Shown here: piece after piece, positions 1 to 7,406 of the stretch | How positions within the stretch are numbered: position 1 is the stretch's first letter | Layout of the letters: every line of letters begins with the position of its first letter | Notes under the pieces: generated by a model | Database searches by the model: none | Told to the model about the DNA's origin: nothing | The model's input: only the letters and a program-made list of their open reading frames with translations | Source: Acidobacteriota bacterium | Lineage (GTDB): Bacteria > Acidobacteriota > Blastocatellia > Pyrinomonadales > Pyrinomonadaceae | DNA length: 8,904 nt | NCBI GenBank assembly: GCA_005790265.1 | Contig: SXVE01000252.1 | Span: 1 to 8,904 of the forward strand | Reading direction: 5' to 3' | Made by a program: the position numbers and the translations under genes

Positions 1-2
1 CG

Positions 3-950
3 CACGCGATTCTTTACGGCGATCCGCGTCCGCGTTTCGGCGTTCATGCGCCGGTTTTGTGTCCGAACGGCGTCGCGGTTTTCGCGCGCGACGTGGAAAC
101 TTCGCAGCAAGTTTGGAGCGCCGAAGTCGGTTATCCGGGCAACGCCGTTTATCGCGAATTTTACCGCGACATCGGTTGGGACGCGCCGCTCGAATTCTTA
201 AAACCGCATCTCCACTCGGACGGAACGCGCCGCCATCTCGGTTTGAAATATCACCGTATCACCGGCAAAACTCAGCGCAAAGACGCGTATGTTCCAGCCT
301 GGGCGCGCGAAAAAGCCGCTGAAGACGCGTCAGATTTTATCGCGAAACGCATTGCCCAAGCGCATAAACTGCGTGAAAATTTCGGCGGACATCCGCCGCT
401 CGTCACGTCGCCGTATGACGCCGAACTTTACGGTCACTGGTGGTTTGAAGGTCCGCAGTTTATTGATTTTCTGTTTCGCAAACTGCATTTCGATCAACGG
501 GAAATCGAAGCGATCACGCCCGGCGATTTTCTCGACGCGCAGATTTCGATTCAGATTCAACAACCGTCGGCTTCGTCGTGGGGCGAAAACGGTTATTACA
601 AAGTCTGGATCAACGAAGGGAATTCGTGGATGTATCCGTATCAACACGACGCCGAACGCAAAATGACCGATTTGGCGAATCTGTACGAATACCCGAATCA
701 ACTCGAATATCGCATTTTAAATCAACTCGCCCGCGAGCTTTTATTAGCACAATCGAGCGATTGGGCGTTTCAAATTTATCAGGGAACAACCGTTCAATAT
801 TCTTCAAATCGTTTTAAAGCGCACATTCAGCGATTTAATCTGCTTGCCGAAATGCTCGAAAAACAGGAATTTAACGAATCGTTGCTTGCTGAAATCGAAT
901 CGCGCGACAACATTTTTGCGGAGATTGATTACCGGATTTACCGCAGTTAA
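3..950 (+). CDS. GH57 1,4-alpha-glucan branching enzyme, C-terminal part (5' end outside the window)
   Basis: The reading frame is open from base 3 to the TAA at 948-950 (315 residues), so the gene begins upstream of the window; family members are roughly 520-570 residues. The visible part carries the end of the GH57 catalytic barrel (GDPRPRFGVHAPV, then YPGNAVYREFYRDIGWD) and conserved region IV, SPYDAELYGHWWFEGP. Its Asp (codon 417-419) corresponds to the catalytic acid/base of GH57 branching enzymes. The C-terminal helical DUF1957-type domain follows, with WGENGYYKVWINEGNSWMYP. By family knowledge, the enzyme cuts alpha-1,4 glucan and re-attaches the piece in alpha-1,6 linkage during cytoplasmic glycogen synthesis. 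GH57 also contains amylases and 4-alpha-glucanotransferases, but the WGENGYY segment and the helical tail favour a branching enzyme. A TTG at 57 is internal and not the start. The stop codon overlaps the palindromic element that follows. Confidence 0.9.
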   Translation, partial: HAILYGDPRPRFGVHAPVLCPNGVAVFARDVETSQQVWSAEVGYPGNAVYREFYRDIGWDAPLEFLKPHLHSDGTRRHLGLKYHRITGKTQRKDAYVPAWAREKAAEDASDFIAKRIAQAHKLRENFGGHPPLVTSPYDAELYGHWWFEGPQFIDFLFRKLHFDQREIEAITPGDFLDAQISIQIQQPSASSWGENGYYKVWINEGNSWMYPYQHDAERKMTDLANLYEYPNQLEYRILNQLARELLLAQSSDWAFQIYQGTTVQYSSNRFKAHIQRFNLLAEMLEKQEFNESLLAEIESRDNIFAEIDYRIYRS

Positions 951-1080
951 GAAATGGGACACGGATTTGACGGATGAAACCGTGGATTTACGCGGGTAAA
1001 TCTTTAATAAAATAAATCTATTCTGCAGAGATCAATCTGTGATAATCCGTATTTTCCGTCAAATCCGTGTCCCATTTCTT
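949..1080. repeat. Palindromic repeat element with 26-bp perfect inverted arms
   Basis: Bases 949-974 (beginning aagaaatgggacacgg) and 1055-1080 (ending cccatttctt) are exact reverse complements over 26 bp. The 80 bases between them continue as an imperfect palindrome: 977-1001 against roughly 1029-1050, with many G-U compatible mismatches. The arms are built around the unit cacggattt, and another partial copy (ccacggatttc) lies just outside at 1086-1096. The left arm starts inside the TAA stop of the branching-enzyme gene. There is no ORF inside and no transposase nearby. It could act as a transcription terminator or RNA-stabilising hairpin, or be a non-autonomous mobile palindrome (REP or MITE-like). 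Only the symmetry is directly seen. Confidence 0.8.
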
Positions 1081-1119
1081 TTTCTTCCACGGATTTCGCC
1101 CCTAAACTTTTTCCTGTGT

Positions 1120-1148
1120 TTGCCTTAACATTCTCGTAAAGTTATTAT
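1120..1148 (+). promoter_or_regulatory. Predicted sigma70-type promoter of the inositol-phosphate synthase gene
   Basis: A -35 hexamer TTGCCT (1120-1125) is followed after exactly 17 bp by TATTAT (1143-1148), which matches TATAAT at five of six bases. Transcription would begin near 1155, giving a short leader that contains the GGAGGA Shine-Dalgarno sequence at 1165-1170, 13 nt before the ATG. The promoter lies outside the palindromic element, so the gene appears to be transcribed separately from the branching enzyme. Confidence 0.5.
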
Positions 1149-1183
1149 TTCTCTTTCATTTCTCGGAGGAAGTTTCAAAATAA

Positions 1184-2500
1184 ATGGTTGAAAAAGGTGT
1201 GGAAATTGCGCCGGCAAGCGGCAAACTCGGTATTTTACTCGTCGGTTTGGGCGCTGTGTCAACGACGTTTGTCGCGGGCGTTGAGGCGATTCGGAAGGGA
1301 ACGGCGGAACCAATTGGCAGTTTGACGCAGATGGGCACGATTCGCCTCGGCAAGCGGACGGACAATCGTTCGCCGAAAATCAAGGATTTCGTGCCGCTCG
1401 CCGCGCTCGAAGATGTTGTGTTCGGCGCGTGGGATATTTTTCCGGATTCGGCGTACGACGCGGCGCTGCACGCCGGAGTTTTGGATAAATCGCTGGTCGA
1501 AGATTTGCGCGAACAGCTCGATTCGTTAAAGCCGATGGCGGCGGTTTTCAATCAGAATTACGTCAAGCGTCTCAACGGCACGAACATCAAAGACGGCAAA
1601 AATAAGATGGAACTCGCCGAGCAGTTGATGACGGACATCGCCAAATTTAAAGAAGAAAAAGGCTGTGATCGTCTCGTCATAGTCTGGGCGGCTTCGACCG
1701 AAATTTTTCTCGAACCGTCGGAGATTCATAATTCCGTTGAAGCGTTTGAAAAAGCGATGTACGACAACGACGAACGCATCGCGCCTTCGATGATTTACGC
1801 TTACGCGGCGATCAAAGCGGGCGTTCCGTTTGCCAACGGCGCGCCGAATCTGACGGTTGATATTCCCGCGCTGACGAAATTAGCCGAAGAAAATAACGTG
1901 CCGATTTGCGGCAAAGATTTCAAAACCGGACAGACTTTGATGAAAACAATTTTAGCGCCCGGTTTGAAGTCGCGAATGTTAGGACTCGACGGCTGGTATT
2001 CGACGAATATTTTAGGAAATCGCGACGGCGAAGTTTTGGACGATCCGGAAAATTTCAAGACGAAAGAGGAATCGAAACTGTCCGTGCTCGAACATATTTT
2101 TCAGCCGGACGTTTACCCGGAACTTTACGGCAAATTTTCGCACGTCGTCCGCATCAATTACTATCCGCCCAGGGGCGACAACAAAGAAGGCTGGGACGCG
2201 ATTGATATTTTCGGCTGGCTCGGCTACAAAATGCAGATCAAAATTGATTTTCTCTGCCGCGATTCGATTCTCGCCGCGCCGCTCTGTCTCGATCTCGCGC
2301 TGTTTATGGATTTAGCGCAGCGCGCCGGTATGAAAGGCGTGCAGGAATGGCTTTCGTTCTATTTCAAAGCGCCGCAAACCGCGCCCGGACTTTATCCGGA
2401 GCACGACATTTTTATTCAATTAATGAAACTGAAAAACACTCTGCGCCATCTTCAGGGCGAAGATTTAATTACGCATCTCGGTCTGGAGTATTACGATTAA
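1184..2500 (+). CDS. ino1: Inositol-3-phosphate synthase (myo-inositol-1-phosphate synthase)
   Basis: The 438-residue protein matches the family that converts glucose 6-phosphate to 1D-myo-inositol 3-phosphate with an internal NAD redox cycle, the committed step to inositol lipids and other inositol compounds. Visible signatures are the Rossmann NAD loop LLVGLGAVSTTFVAG (residues 18-32), VIVWAASTE (166-173), the catalytic-core stretch GKDFKTGQTLMKT (243-255), the lysine-rich FKTKEESKLSV (291-301), and NYYPPRGDNKEGWDAIDIFG followed by WLGYKMQIKIDFLCRDS (325-361). The last of these is the highly conserved dimer/active-site region. The length lies between the short actinobacterial form (about 370) and eukaryotic forms (over 500). 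ATG 1184 is directly preceded in frame by a stop (TAA 1181-1183), so this is the first possible ATG. GGAGGA at 1165-1170 is a good but slightly distant ribosome site. A GC-rich hairpin follows the stop. Confidence 0.95.
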   Translation: MVEKGVEIAPASGKLGILLVGLGAVSTTFVAGVEAIRKGTAEPIGSLTQMGTIRLGKRTDNRSPKIKDFVPLAALEDVVFGAWDIFPDSAYDAALHAGVLDKSLVEDLREQLDSLKPMAAVFNQNYVKRLNGTNIKDGKNKMELAEQLMTDIAKFKEEKGCDRLVIVWAASTEIFLEPSEIHNSVEAFEKAMYDNDERIAPSMIYAYAAIKAGVPFANGAPNLTVDIPALTKLAEENNVPICGKDFKTGQTLMKTILAPGLKSRMLGLDGWYSTNILGNRDGEVLDDPENFKTKEESKLSVLEHIFQPDVYPELYGKFSHVVRINYYPPRGDNKEGWDAIDIFGWLGYKMQIKIDFLCRDSILAAPLCLDLALFMDLAQRAGMKGVQEWLSFYFKAPQTAPGLYPEHDIFIQLMKLKNTLRHLQGEDLITHLGLEYYD

Positions 2501-2503
2501 AAG

Positions 2504-2527
2504 GCGGGCGGGATTTTTCCCGCTCGC
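2504..2527 (+). terminator. GC-rich hairpin after the inositol-phosphate synthase gene
   Basis: The arms gcgggcggga (2504-2513) and tcccgctcgc (2518-2527) form a 10-bp stem with one G-U pair and a TTTT loop, starting 4 nt after the stop codon. The base composition is terminator-like. No clean T-run follows on the + strand (aaaacttaaag), so it may be a weak terminator or only a 3'-end stabiliser. Confidence 0.5.
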
Positions 2528-2690
2528 AAAACTTAAAGTGATTCTTTAATTTTTATCTTGCACAAATCCTCTTTTTTGTGGTAAGAATAAGCAAAGCCGT
2601 TGCCGACAGCCGACGGCTTTTGAATTCTTCTGGAAGGTCTTCCAAACACCAAAGTCCAGCCAACGAAAAATCTTTTGAAATCATCAATAT

Positions 2691-2751
2691 AGACGAGTTT
2701 GCAAGCCGTATTTGTGGACGGCAAGCCCTATTTGAAAATCGTCTTTTTTTT
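2691..2751 (+). terminator. Terminator or attenuator-like structure with a T8 tract
   Basis: Bases 2691-2700 (agacgagttt) pair with 2735-2744 (aaaatcgtct) at nine of ten positions. An inner stem GCCGT/ACGGC (2705-2709 with 2718-2722) sits in the loop, and eight T residues (2744-2751) close the structure. A stem running directly into a T-tract is the layout of an intrinsic terminator. It lies only 53 nt upstream of the AAA+ gene start, so it could end a small transcript or attenuate that gene. The stem is AT-rich, so its strength is uncertain. Confidence 0.4.
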
Positions 2752-2804
2752 GCAAGAAGCTGATTGCGACAGCGTTCTGTGCAGTGGCGAGGAGAGAAAT
2801 AAGA

Positions 2805-4013
<1,209 letters not shown>

Positions 4014-4030
4014 TCGTCGTTAGAATAATA

Positions 4031-4077
4031 AAAAGCGAGAAGCGGAAACTGTTAGTCGGTTTCCGCTTTTCGCTTTT
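4031..4077. terminator. Strong bidirectional intrinsic terminator
   Basis: Bases 4031-4049 and 4059-4077 form a 19-bp stem with a single G-U type mismatch and a 9-nt loop. The stem is flanked by A-rich sequence on the left and T-rich sequence on the right, so a U-tract follows the hairpin on both strands (cgctttt on +, ctttttattatt on -). It sits 17 bp after the AAA+ stop and 34 bp after the glpK stop on the other strand, and serves both convergent genes. Confidence 0.88.
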
Positions 4078-4111
4078 GCGGTCGTGTTTTTTGATGGCGA
4101 ATTCGTTCCGT

Positions 4112-5587
4112 TTAACTTAAAGCTCTGCGCACCGCGTTTTTCCATCCGGCTTTTAATTCTTCGGCTTTAGCGGCGGAAATGCGCGGCTCAAAAATGCGTT
4201 CGGTTTGATGCTGAACCGAAAGTTCGTCTTTCGTTCGCCACAAACCGACTGCCAAACCCGCGAGATAAGCCGCGCCGAGCGCCGTCGTTTCCGTGATTTT
4301 CGAGCGCAGAACCGGCATCTGCAAAATATCCGCCTGAAACTGCAAAAGCCCGTCGTTTTCGCTCCCGCCGCCGTCAACGCGCAGCTCACTAATTGCGGCG
4401 GCAGAATCGCGCTTCATCGCTTCAAGCAAATCAGCCGTCTGAAATGCGATTGATTCGACGGCGGCGCGGGCGATGTGCGCTTTGGTCGTGCCGCGTGTCA
4501 AACCGGCGATCAAACCGCGCGCTTCCTGATTCCAATGCGGCGCGCCCAAACCGGCAAACGCCGGAACAAAATAAACTCCGTTGCTGTCAGTTACCGAATC
4601 GGCGAGCATTTCAACGTCTTTCGATGTTTTTATTATTTCCAGTCCGTCGCGCAGCCATTGAACGACGGCGCCGCCGACAAAAACGCTGCCTTCGAGCGCG
4701 TATTCGGTGACGCCGCCGATTTGCCAGGCAATCGTTGTCAGCAAACGATGATTGGATTCGACCGGCTGATTGCCCGTATTTTGCAGCATAAAACATCCGG
4801 TTCCATACGTATTTTTGCTCATTCCGGCGGAAAAACAAGTTTGTCCGAACAATGCCGCCTGCTGATCTCCGGCGAGACCGGCAAGCGGAATTCCTTTCAT
4901 TTCTTCAATCGCGCTGATTTCGCCGAAAATTTCGGAACTCGAACAAATTTCGGGCAAAATCGTGCGCGGAACATCGAAAATCCTGAGCAGATCTTCGTCC
5001 CAGTCAAGCGTTTTGATGTTTAAGAGAAGCGTGCGCGAAGCGTTGGAGACATCGGTCAGATGTTGCCGTCCGCCGGTTAATTTCCAAACGAGCCAACTGT
5101 CAATCGTGCCGCACAGCAACTCGCCTTTTTCCGCCAGTTCGCGTGCGCCGGCAACGTTTTCAAGAATCCATCTGATTTTGCTCGCGCTGAAATAAGCGTC
5201 TGTTTCGAGTCCGGTTTTGTCGGTAATGATGTTGCCGTATTGCGCCCGAATTTCATCGCAAAAAGCGGAAGTGCGGCGATCCTGCCAGACAATGGCGTTG
5301 TAAATTGGAATTCCGGTGAAACGGTTCCAGCAGACGATTGTTTCGCGCTGATTGGCGATGCCGACGGCGGCAATGTCTTGCGCCTGCAAATCGGCTTGGC
5401 GCAACGCTTTAACAGCAGTTTCGATTTGCGTCGCCCAAATTTCCAGCGGATCGTGTTCAACCCATCCGCTGATCGGGAAAATTTGCGCGTATTCTTTCTG
5501 CGCGACCGAAATCACCTCGCTGTTTCGATTAAATATTATTGTACGGCTGCTCGTTGTTCCCTGATCGAACGCGAGAATATACGACAT
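4112..5587 (-). CDS. glpK: Glycerol kinase
   Basis: The 491-residue protein is full length for the FGGY kinase glycerol kinase, which makes sn-glycerol 3-phosphate from glycerol and ATP in the cytoplasm. The phosphate-binding start FDQGTTSSR (7-15) is present. Substrate residues equivalent to E. coli R83, E84, Y135 and D245 are visible: R81-E82 in ANQRET, Y132 in ETDAYFSASK, and catalytic D241 in GLAGDQQAALFGQ. YGTGCFML (261-268) and VDGGGSENDGLLQFQADIL near the C-terminus are the family ATP-site segments. No recognisable Shine-Dalgarno sequence precedes ATG 5587 (only atcagaag immediately before it). The gene lies 50 bp downstream of arsC on the same strand with no hairpin between them, so it may be read through from the arsenic operon. 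Its transcription ends at the terminator at 4031-4077. Confidence 0.96.
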   Translation of the reverse strand: MSYILAFDQGTTSSRTIIFNRNSEVISVAQKEYAQIFPISGWVEHDPLEIWATQIETAVKALRQADLQAQDIAAVGIANQRETIVCWNRFTGIPIYNAIVWQDRRTSAFCDEIRAQYGNIITDKTGLETDAYFSASKIRWILENVAGARELAEKGELLCGTIDSWLVWKLTGGRQHLTDVSNASRTLLLNIKTLDWDEDLLRIFDVPRTILPEICSSSEIFGEISAIEEMKGIPLAGLAGDQQAALFGQTCFSAGMSKNTYGTGCFMLQNTGNQPVESNHRLLTTIAWQIGGVTEYALEGSVFVGGAVVQWLRDGLEIIKTSKDVEMLADSVTDSNGVYFVPAFAGLGAPHWNQEARGLIAGLTRGTTKAHIARAAVESIAFQTADLLEAMKRDSAAAISELRVDGGGSENDGLLQFQADILQMPVLRSKITETTALGAAYLAGLAVGLWRTKDELSVQHQTERIFEPRISAAKAEELKAGWKNAVRRALS

Positions 5588-5637
5588 CTTCTGATTTGCT
5601 GAAAAAGTCTTTTCCTGAATTTTGCGTAAGTTTAATA

Positions 5638-6063
5638 TTATCCGATGTTTTTGACAAAATCTTCCGCCAGATATTTTTGAATTTCATCGCGAACGCGGCG
5701 GAAAGCATCGAGTTTTTCCGCATCGGTTCCGTCAACGGCTGCCGGGTCGTCAAACGAATGATGAATAACCTTAATACGTGCGGGAAAATACGGGCAATTT
5801 TCTTTTGCGCTGTCGCAAACGGTCAAAATATAATCAATTTTCGCATCCGCAAATTCATCAACGGATTTCGAGCGATTCTGCGAAATATCAATGCCGATTT
5901 CTCTCAGTGCCTGAATTGCTTCGACACGAACGGAAGACGGATTTGTTCCGGCGCTAAAAACCTCATATTCGTTTGAAGCGATATGTTTTAGTAATCCTTC
6001 CACCATTTGCGACCGCGCCGAGTTGCCGGTACAGAGAATCAGTATTTTTTTCTTGTTAGACAT
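5638..6063 (-). CDS. arsC: Arsenate reductase, thioredoxin-coupled (low-molecular-weight phosphatase fold)
   Basis: The 141-residue protein reduces As(V) to As(III) using a cysteine relay regenerated by thioredoxin. The phosphatase P-loop CTGNSARS (C11 to R17) matches CX5R, and the two resolving cysteines are present as C83 and C90 in TVCDSAKENCP. These correspond to C10, C82 and C89 of the Staphylococcus/Bacillus enzymes. The DP motif (D106-P107 in FDDPA) supplies the general acid. All three cysteines exclude a plain tyrosine phosphatase. The ATG (6061-6063) overlaps the end of the upstream channel gene by 8 bp. GAGGAG (6071-6076) lies 7 nt before it inside that gene, so translation is probably coupled. 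The product feeds arsenite to the neighbouring channel. Confidence 0.95.
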   Translation of the reverse strand: MSNKKKILILCTGNSARSQMVEGLLKHIASNEYEVFSAGTNPSSVRVEAIQALREIGIDISQNRSKSVDEFADAKIDYILTVCDSAKENCPYFPARIKVIHHSFDDPAAVDGTDAEKLDAFRRVRDEIQKYLAEDFVKNIG

Positions 6064-6730
6064 TTGCCTTCTCCTCAGTTAATAACCATTTGAAAAATAA
6101 ATGTGCCGCAATCGCGCCCAACATTTGCGCCGCAATAAAACTCGGAACGCTGGCGGGAGCGATACCGGCAAAAGTGTCGGAAACCGACCGCGCTAAAGTC
6201 ACTGCCGGATTGGCAAACGAAGTTGACGCCGTAAACCAGTAAGCCGCCGTAATGTATGCGGCAACCATTAAGAAAACGTATCGCGGATGGAATTTTACGC
6301 CCGTTTTAATAACCGCGATCAAACCGAACGTCGCAACAAATTCGCTCAGAAACAGAGCGCTGCCTGATCTCGATTTGGTGGAAACAAAATATACGGGCAG
6401 TTGAAACATCAGATTGGCAAGTGCAACGCCGCAGAATGCGCCTGCAATTTGTGCCGCCGAATACGACACCGCCGCGCGCCAGCTCAAATTTTCGTTGAGC
6501 GCTTCCGTAATCGTCACCGCCGGATTAAAATGGGCTCCCGAAATGCTTCCGAAACTTAAAATCAGAAACGTTAGTCCGGCGCCGGTCGCGATTGCGTTGG
6601 CGAGCAGCGCAATTGCAGCGTTTCCGTCCGCTAATTTTTCTCCCATTATTCCCGATCCGACGACGACCGCCAACAAGATCGCCGTTCCTAAAAACTCGGA
6701 AGCCAATTTTCTCGCAAAGCTAAATTTCAT
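6056..6730 (-). CDS. aqpS: Aquaglyceroporin of the arsenic-operon type (AqpS-like MIP channel)
   Basis: The 224-residue membrane protein has the MIP family layout: about six hydrophobic segments and two half-helices with NPA motifs, GAHFNPAVT (66-73) and SFANPAVTLAR (171-181). In GlpF and AQP1 an arginine directly follows the second NPA as part of the selectivity filter; here that position is Val177 and the nearest Arg is at 181. Its position between arsI and arsC, overlapping arsC by 8 bp, indicates the role shown for AqpS of Sinorhizobium: letting As(III) made in the cell flow out down its gradient in place of an ArsB or Acr3 pump. A role in glycerol uptake with the downstream glpK cannot be excluded. 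The start ATG 6730 has only a weak ribosome site. The 108-bp gap up to arsI shows no clear terminator or promoter. Confidence 0.88.
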   Translation of the reverse strand: MKFSFARKLASEFLGTAILLAVVVGSGIMGEKLADGNAAIALLANAIATGAGLTFLILSFGSISGAHFNPAVTITEALNENLSWRAAVSYSAAQIAGAFCGVALANLMFQLPVYFVSTKSRSGSALFLSEFVATFGLIAVIKTGVKFHPRYVFLMVAAYITAAYWFTASTSFANPAVTLARSVSDTFAGIAPASVPSFIAAQMLGAIAAHLFFKWLLTEEKANV

Positions 6731-6838
6731 TGACGCTCGATATAAAATTACTCAAAAATTATTCGAAAAACTTGTGTCCGTTTTTCGCCGGGTTAAATTA
6801 ACGCTCAAGAAAAATAGACCACCGAATTTTCGATTTTT

Positions 6839-7270
6839 TTACCGACTGATGCCGACAAAATTTGCCGTCGGCAGGCAACATTCAGATTCCGCGATTGATT
6901 TTTCGCCGGTGTCGCTTAACACAACGAAAACTTCCCAGCGATTGCCGTCCGGATCCTGCACCCAAGTTTTATTTTGGAGCGCGTAGCAGCAATCGGTTTT
7001 CATTTCTTCCAGAGTCAACAAACCATTTTCGTTCCACCGCCGCGTCATTTCTAAAACTTCTTCGGTCGTTTCGACCTGAAGCCCAAGATGTGAAAGCGAA
7101 CCGCCCTGAGCGAAATCCGTCTGGTTGATCGTCAAATTGAGCGGCGGATTAGCAATATCAAATTTGGCGTAATCGCTTTTCAATTTGACCGGATCGGCTC
7201 CGAAAACTTTGCCATAAAATTCAATGCTTGCTTCGACATTCTTTACGTTTAACGAGATATGTGTTTTCAT
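6839..7270 (-). CDS. arsI: ArsI-type C-As lyase (VOC/glyoxalase-fold dioxygenase, also annotated CadI)
   Basis: The 143-residue protein has the vicinal-oxygen-chelate fold, beginning MKTHISLNVKNVEASIEFY. Likely Fe(II) ligands are H5, H61 (in SLSHLGLQV) and E113 (in GNRWEVF), the 2-His-1-carboxylate set of ArsI. The vicinal cysteine pair C94-C95 in KTDCCYALQNKTWVQDPDG is the trivalent-organoarsenical binding site of that family. A second pair, C131-C132, lies in the C-terminal tail. ArsI cleaves the C-As bond of methylarsonite or trivalent aromatic arsenicals with O2, releasing As(III). It is the first gene of the minus-strand operon, with an ideal AAGGAG (7278-7283) 7 nt before ATG 7270. Older databases name the same family cadmium-induced CadI; the operon supports arsenic. 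Confidence 0.9.
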   Translation of the reverse strand: MKTHISLNVKNVEASIEFYGKVFGADPVKLKSDYAKFDIANPPLNLTINQTDFAQGGSLSHLGLQVETTEEVLEMTRRWNENGLLTLEEMKTDCCYALQNKTWVQDPDGNRWEVFVVLSDTGEKSIAESECCLPTANFVGISR

Positions 7271-7285
7271 TATTTTGCTCCTTGA

Positions 7286-7341
7286 AATTTATATTCACAA
7301 AACATATACGCTCTAGCGTATATGTTTTGTGAATATAAATT
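7286..7341. promoter_or_regulatory. 56-bp palindromic operator in the arsI-arsR divergent region
   Basis: Bases 7286-7312 and 7315-7341 are perfect 27-bp reverse complements around a 2-bp centre (ct). The core is catatacgct-ct-agcgtatatg, a plausible binding site for the winged-helix ArsR dimer encoded next door. The palindrome covers the predicted -10 and transcription start of arsI and ends 13 bp before the arsR -35 element. It is much longer than the roughly 30-bp footprint expected for one ArsR dimer. The symmetry is seen; the operator role is inferred. Confidence 0.8.
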
Positions 7342-7361
7342 CTAATTTGGCTGTTTGTCAA
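7332..7361 (-). promoter_or_regulatory. Predicted arsI operon promoter
   Basis: On the minus strand a perfect -35 TTGACA (7361-7356) is followed after 17-18 bp by TTATAT or TATATT (7338-7332), which lies inside the right arm of the palindrome. Start would be near 7325, also in the palindrome, so bound ArsR should block polymerase directly. Confidence 0.6.
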
Positions 7362-7383
7362 GACGCGAGCGGATTTTTATAAA
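7355..7383 (+). promoter_or_regulatory. Predicted arsR promoter
   Basis: On the + strand TTGTCA (7355-7360) is followed after exactly 17 bp by TATAAA (7378-7383). Transcription would start near 7390, about 17 nt before the arsR ATG at 7407. The -35 hexamer overlaps the opposing arsI -35 by five bases. Confidence 0.6.
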
Positions 7384-7406
7384 ATTTTTGAAGTTGAAAT
7401 AAGCAG

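Larger units (their letters stand above)
2501..2804. other. 304-bp spacer without a convincing gene
   Basis: Besides the hairpin at 2504-2527, the spacer contains a stem aaagccgt/acggcttt (2593-2600 with 2613-2620, 12-nt loop) running into TTTT, and a small hairpin TGGAA-GGTC-TTCCA (2631-2644). It also has a 14-nt direct repeat with one mismatch (2701-2714 and 2721-2734) and a terminator-like structure ending at T8 (2744-2751). Base and codon composition differ from the flanking genes (aga, ata and cta triplets in the only continuous + frame), so I do not call a protein. The region may be the leader of the AAA+ ATPase gene or encode a small RNA. Confidence 0.5.

Noticed and set aside
2578..2763. 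A 61-codon + strand frame starting with GTG in the spacer before the Clp-like gene
   Set aside because: It has no Shine-Dalgarno sequence, uses codons unlike the neighbours (aga, agg, ata, cta), matches no family I recognise, and coincides with hairpins and a T8 tract.
2784..2804. GTG 2784 as the start of the Clp-like ATPase
   Set aside because: It would add seven residues and bury the GAGGAGAG ribosome site inside the coding sequence; ATG 2805 has the right spacing.
4475..5023. A 182-codon + strand frame antisense to glpK
   Set aside because: glpK is unambiguous on the other strand. The antisense translation is Arg-rich shadow sequence typical of this codon usage.
6731..6838. Terminator or separate promoter between arsI and the channel gene
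   Set aside because: Only a tiny cgaa/ttcg stem and AT-rich sequence are seen; there is no well-spaced promoter pair and no strong hairpin, so I treat the genes as one operon.
6414..6986. A 190-codon + strand frame antisense to the channel gene and the arsI end
   Set aside because: It crosses two genuine genes and their spacer, with no ribosome site or recognisable domain.
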